Assembly (NCBI RefSeq): GCF_013466425.1
Contig: NZ_CP059165.1
Coordinates: 3,162,001 to 3,226,000 of the forward strand
Source: Mycobacterium vicinigordonae
Lineage (GTDB): Bacteria > Actinomycetota > Actinomycetes > Mycobacteriales > Mycobacteriaceae
Reading direction: 5' to 3'
Length of the DNA stretch: 64,000 nt
In this document: piece by piece, positions 59,801 to 64,000 of the stretch
Numbering within the stretch: the stretch's first letter is position 1
Layout of the letters: every line of letters begins with the position of its first letter
Notes under the pieces: generated by a model
The model's database searches: none
What the model saw: only the letters and a program-made list of their open reading frames with translations
What the model was told of the DNA's origin: nothing
Translations under genes and position numbers: made by a program

Positions 59801-61043
59801 CGACGGTTTCGGCGACGTCTATCTGGTCATCGACAACTACCGGGCGCTGGCCGAAGAGAACGAGGTGTTGATCGATCAGGTCAACATGATCATCAACCAG
59901 GGTCCGTCCTTCGGCGTGCATGTCGTGGTCACCGCCGATCGCGAATCCGAGCTGCGGCCACCGGTGCGCAGTGGCTTCGGATCCCGCGTCGAGCTGCGCC
60001 TGGCTGCGGTGGAAGACGCCAAGCTGGTGCGGTCCAGGTTCGCCAAGGATGTCCCGGTCAAGCCCGGCCGGGGCATGGTTGCGGTCAACTACGTGCGGCT
60101 GGACAGCGACCCGCAAGCGGGTCTGCACACCCTGGTCGCGCGGCCCGCCCTGTCGAACACAGCAAACAACGTGTTCGAAAGTGACAGCGTTGTCGCCGCG
60201 GTCAGCCGCCTGACCACTGCCGCCGCTCCGCCGGTGCGACGGCTGCCAGCGAGATTCGGCGTTGAACAGGTGCGCGAACTCGCGGCCCGGGACACCCGCC
60301 AGGGCGTAGGCGTGGGCGGGATCGCTTGGGCCATCTCGGAATTGGATCTTCAGCCGGTTTACCTCAACTTCGCAGAGAACTCGCACCTAATGGTCACCGG
60401 CCGTCGCGAGTGCGGACGTACCACGACGCTGGCCACGATCATGTCCGAGATCGGGCGGTTGTACGCGCCCGGTGCCAGCAGTGCACCACCACCACCAGCC
60501 GGACGGCGGTCCGCACAGGTATGGCTGGTGGACCCGCGTCGTCAGCTGTTGACGACGCTCGGATCGGACTACGTGGAAAGGTTCGCCTACAACCTCGACG
60601 GCGTCGTGGCGATGATGGGCGAGCTGGCGGCTACCCTGGCGGGCCGGGAGCCACCACCCGGCTTGTCGGCCGAGGAGCTGCTGTCCCGGTCGTGGTGGAG
60701 CGGGCCGGAGATCTTCCTGATCGTCGACGACATCCAGCAGCTGCCCCCGGGCTTCGACTCGCCGTTGCACAAGGCGGTTCCGTTCGTGAACCGTGCCGCC
60801 GACGTCGGCCTGCACGTGATTGTCACTCGAAGCTTCGGCGGTTGGTCATCCGCGGGCAGCGACCCGATGCTGCGCGCCCTGCACCAGGCGAATGCGCCGC
60901 TGCTGGTGATGGACGCGGACGCGGACGAGGGCTTCATCCGCGGGAAGATGAAGGGTGGTCCGCTGCCCCGCGGCCGCGGCCTGCTGATGGCCGAGGACAC
61001 CGGAGTTTTCGTGCAAGTTGCTGCCACCGAGGTGCGCAAGTAG
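56877..61043 (+). CDS. eccC5: ESX-5 type VII secretion ATPase EccC5
   Basis: 1388 residues (Rv1783 is 1391). Two N-terminal membrane helices (38-60, 66-86) precede a DUF region and three FtsK/SpoIIIE ATPase domains. Walker A motifs are GTTGSGKS (499-506) and GAGGSGKT (873-880); the third is degenerate, GRRECGRT (1175-1182), with Arg where the P-loop Lys would be. It powers export of PE/PPE proteins. GTG 56877 overlaps the eccB5 stop, fixing the start and excluding the longer frame upstream. Ends before a hairpin shared with cyp143. Confidence 0.96.
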   Translation: MKRGFARPTPEKPPVIKPENIVLPTPLSIPPPEGKPWYMIVIGVVVIGLLGGMVAMTFASGSHVFGGVGSIFPIFMVGGMMMMMFGGRFGGQQQMSRPKLDAMRAQFMLMLDMLRETAQESADSMDANYRWYHPAPNTLSAAVGSSRMWERKPDGKDLNFGVVRVGVGMTRPEVTWGEPQNMPTDIELEPVTGKALQEFGRYQSVVYNLPKMISVLVEPWYALVGNREQVLGLMRSIICQLTFSHGPDHMQFIIVSSDLEEWDWVKWLPHFGDSRRHDAAGNARMVYSSVREFAAEQAELFAGRGSFTPRHASSSAQTPTPHHVIIADVDDPQWEYVISAEGVDGVTFFDLTGSSMWTEVPERKLQFDEIGVIEALPRDRDTWMVIDDKAWFFALTDHMSSAEAEEFGQKLAQWRLAEAYEEIGQRVAHIGARDILSYYGIDDPASIDFDDLWGSRTDTMGRSRLRVPFGNRSDNGELLFLDMKSLDEGGDGPHGVMSGTTGSGKSTLVRTVIESLMLGHPPEELQFVLADLKGGSAVKPFAGVPHVSRIITDLEEDQALMERFLDALWGEIARRKAICDSAGVDDAKEYNSVRTRMRARGQDMAPLPMLVVVIDEFYEWFRIMPTAVDVLDSIGRQGRAYWIHLMMASQTIESRAEKLMENMGYRLVLKARTAGAAQAAGVPNAVNLPAQAGLGYFRKSLEDIIRFQAEFLWRDYFRLTSVDGEEAPVLVHNIDYVRPQLFTNSFTPLEVSVGGPSVEPTPTYPSGDLLALPGDEPDEEEEAIRTPKVGTVIIDQLRKINFEPYRLWQPPLTQPVAIDELVNRLLGRPWHTDYGSARNLVFPIGIIDRPFKHDQPPWTVDTSGPGSNVLILGAGGSGKTTALQTLICSAALTHTPEQVQFYCLAYSSTALTTIAQLPHVGEVAGPTDPYGVRRTVAELLALVRERKRSFLEYGIASMEMFRRRRFGGEAGPVPNDGFGDVYLVIDNYRALAEENEVLIDQVNMIINQGPSFGVHVVVTADRESELRPPVRSGFGSRVELRLAAVEDAKLVRSRFAKDVPVKPGRGMVAVNYVRLDSDPQAGLHTLVARPALSNTANNVFESDSVVAAVSRLTTAAAPPVRRLPARFGVEQVRELAARDTRQGVGVGGIAWAISELDLQPVYLNFAENSHLMVTGRRECGRTTTLATIMSEIGRLYAPGASSAPPPPAGRRSAQVWLVDPRRQLLTTLGSDYVERFAYNLDGVVAMMGELAATLAGREPPPGLSAEELLSRSWWSGPEIFLIVDDIQQLPPGFDSPLHKAVPFVNRAADVGLHVIVTRSFGGWSSAGSDPMLRALHQANAPLLVMDADADEGFIRGKMKGGPLPRGRGLLMAEDTGVFVQVAATEVRK

Positions 61044-61051
61044 AAGGCCGG

Positions 61052-62630
<1,579 letters not shown>

Positions 62631-62994
62631 CCGCACCGGATTCACGCCGCCTCGCCCGGGCGCCGAGACAACCGTGTTTCTGCTGGTGAATTCGACCGCT
62701 CCGAACATCAAATTTAACGACGGTTGAACAGAAGTTTGCGCGGAATGAATAATTGGCGTCGTCGGCTCCTTCGCTCCTTTGCTGCCATTAGAGTCCCGTA
62801 TGAGTGTCAGGCAGGACGTACTACCAGCGAATGAACTGTGATACCGACCACGATGATGGCCCAGGACGTGCGAAGCGTTCGACATCGCCAAGCGTCGGCA
62901 CAGCACTCCACGATTTCCCGCAGCAACGTGGCTGCAGACGAACGCGAGAACAGGACAGCCAAGACCGACACGTGTGGCGGTTGAGGAGGGGTTG
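62631..62994. other. Ferredoxin-PPE intergenic region
   Basis: 364 bases without a gene. It contains a possible promoter (62724-62753) and the GAGGAGGGG ribosome site of the PPE gene. Confidence 0.5.
62724..62753 (+). promoter_or_regulatory. Possible promoter of the PPE gene
   Basis: TTGAAC - N18 - AATAAT, the best sigma-70-like pair in this region (AATAAT matches 5 of 6 in -10). It would give a leader of about 230 bases. Confidence 0.35.
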
Positions 62995-64000
62995 GTGTTT
63001 GACTTCGGCGCGTTGCCTCCCGAGATCAACTCGGGACGGATTTACAGCGGTCCCGGGTCCGCTCCGATGATCGCGGCCGCTTCGGCCTGGGACGGCGTGG
63101 CGGCGGAATTGAGTTCGGCCGCTTCCGGATACAACTCGGTGATCACGGAACTGACCGGCTCGCCCTGGCTGGGGCCGGCGTCGCAGGCGATGCTCGCAGC
63201 CGTCGTGCCGTATGTCGGCTGGCTCAGCGCGGCGGCTGCTCAGGCAGAGGAGACCGGGACTCAGGCCCGCGCCGCCGCGGCCGCATATGACGCGGCGTTT
63301 TCCATGACGGTGCCGCCCCCGGTGATCGCCGCCAACCGGGCGCTGCTGATGACGCTGGTAGCGACCAACTTCTTCGGACAGAACACCCCGGCAATCGCAA
63401 CAACCGAAGCCCACTACATCGAGATGTGGGCTCAGGATGCCGCCGCAATGTACGAATACGCTGCATCGTCGGCAATCGCCACCGAGTTGGCGCGGTTCGT
63501 CGCACCGCCGAATACGACGACACCCGACGGTGTGCCCGCGCAGGCCGCTGCGGTCAGCCACGCTGCCGCGACCCCAGCGGCGGAGGCGCAGACCACAGCC
63601 ACCCAACTCGTCTCCACCGCTGCGGTGCCCCAGGCACTGCAACAACTCGCGGCCGCCCCGGCGGCGGCCGTCGAACCGAACTTCGTCTGGAACACCATTC
63701 AGAATTTCATGATGTATGGCTTACCAACTCCTGCGAACAACTATCTGGGGTTAACCCCCGCCAACTACACCACGATGGTCCGAGCGCTGCAGCTCTATTT
63801 CGGCGTGGGCTTGGCGGCCTTCGGAACGCAAATTCAGCAGCAGTTGTTCAACGGGTTGGGAACCACGGCCGGTGCGAGTGGCGCCTGGTACCCGACCCCG
63901 CAATTCGCCGCCTTGGGCGCCGGCGGCTGGCACTTTCACTCCGGCGCCAGCCTCTCCTCGGCGAGCATCAGCATCGCATCATCCGGCAAGATCGGTGGGC
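62995..64000 (+). CDS. PPE family protein, ESX-5 locus (3' end outside window)
   Basis: About 335 codons visible, running off the right edge. It starts [21 protein letters not shown], the PPE signature, and the WxG-type turn is SPWLG. Later GAGxx and SVP-like parts are partly seen. PPE proteins pair with a PE protein and are ESX-5 substrates. GTG 62995 has GAGGAGGGG 5-13 bases upstream. Position corresponds to PPE25 (Rv1787) but orthology cannot be settled from the partial sequence. Confidence 0.9.
   Translation, partial: MFDFGALPPEINSGRIYSGPGSAPMIAAASAWDGVAAELSSAASGYNSVITELTGSPWLGPASQAMLAAVVPYVGWLSAAAAQAEETGTQARAAAAAYDAAFSMTVPPPVIAANRALLMTLVATNFFGQNTPAIATTEAHYIEMWAQDAAAMYEYAASSAIATELARFVAPPNTTTPDGVPAQAAAVSHAAATPAAEAQTTATQLVSTAAVPQALQQLAAAPAAAVEPNFVWNTIQNFMMYGLPTPANNYLGLTPANYTTMVRALQLYFGVGLAAFGTQIQQQLFNGLGTTAGASGAWYPTPQFAALGAGGWHFHSGASLSSASISIASSGKIGG

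Overview
The window comes from a high-GC actinobacterium and almost certainly a slow-growing Mycobacterium. The evidence is a PE_PGRS gene, a PPE gene, an ESX-5 eccB-eccC pair, an MmpL protein, two wax-ester/diacylglycerol acyltransferases, a Tat-exported mycobacterial phospholipase C, and many GTG and TTG starts. Gene order at the right end (malQ - eccB5 - eccC5 < cyp143 > ferredoxin - PPE) is that of the M. tuberculosis Rv1781c-Rv1787 ESX-5 locus. Scattered anchors before it (fadD1-like ligase + FAD monooxygenase, plcD-type phospholipase, PE_PGRS31/Rv1769-like, gulonolactone dehydrogenase Rv1771-like, Rv1760-like acyltransferase, Rv1780-like) match the Rv1750-Rv1781 neighbourhood, with a large accessory block between them. 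Species cannot be named from sequence alone.

Layout. 1-14 kb: end of an amidohydrolase gene, a CBS-pair protein, a fabG3-type 20-beta-hydroxysteroid dehydrogenase behind a near-ideal operator, a TetR-fadD1-NYN/LOTUS operon divergent from an FAD monooxygenase, an intact phospholipase C divergent from a TetR gene, a crotonase preceded by a broken SDR, an MgtA-like mannosyltransferase and an HExxH-type lipoprotein. 14-27 kb: an orphan MmpL lacking both Asp-Tyr proton-relay pairs, an SDR, a WS/DGAT, tandem YbjQ-like domains, a P450-ferredoxin pair, a PF10118 protein and a TetR gene. 27-39.5 kb: gene remnants, a crotonase, then an eight-gene leftward operon (mycofactocin-type SDR, ketoacid dehydrogenase E1 alpha and E1 beta, a free lipoyl carrier, crotonase, acyl-CoA ligase, Rieske oxygenase, KstD-like flavoprotein). 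This operon is divergent from a CaiB/BaiF CoA-transferase that has a palindromic control region.

39.6-52 kb: PE_PGRS overlapping a PLP-fold enzyme, an aldonolactone dehydrogenase, a second WS/DGAT, a stand-alone ANTAR protein, a DUF4407-like membrane protein, small conserved proteins, and a fused cytochrome-b / sulfite-oxidase-fold molybdoenzyme. 52.4-64 kb: malQ and the start of ESX-5; the window ends inside the PPE gene.

The strongest candidate for an undescribed system is the 29.3-39.4 kb cluster. It has the parts to activate, ring-oxidise, desaturate and cleave a cyclic (steroid- or terpenoid-like) acid. Its ketoacid dehydrogenase has E1 and one lipoyl domain but no E2 acyltransferase core or E3 nearby, and its crotonase lacks both usual catalytic glutamates. 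No RNA genes, CRISPR arrays or intact insertion sequences were seen.
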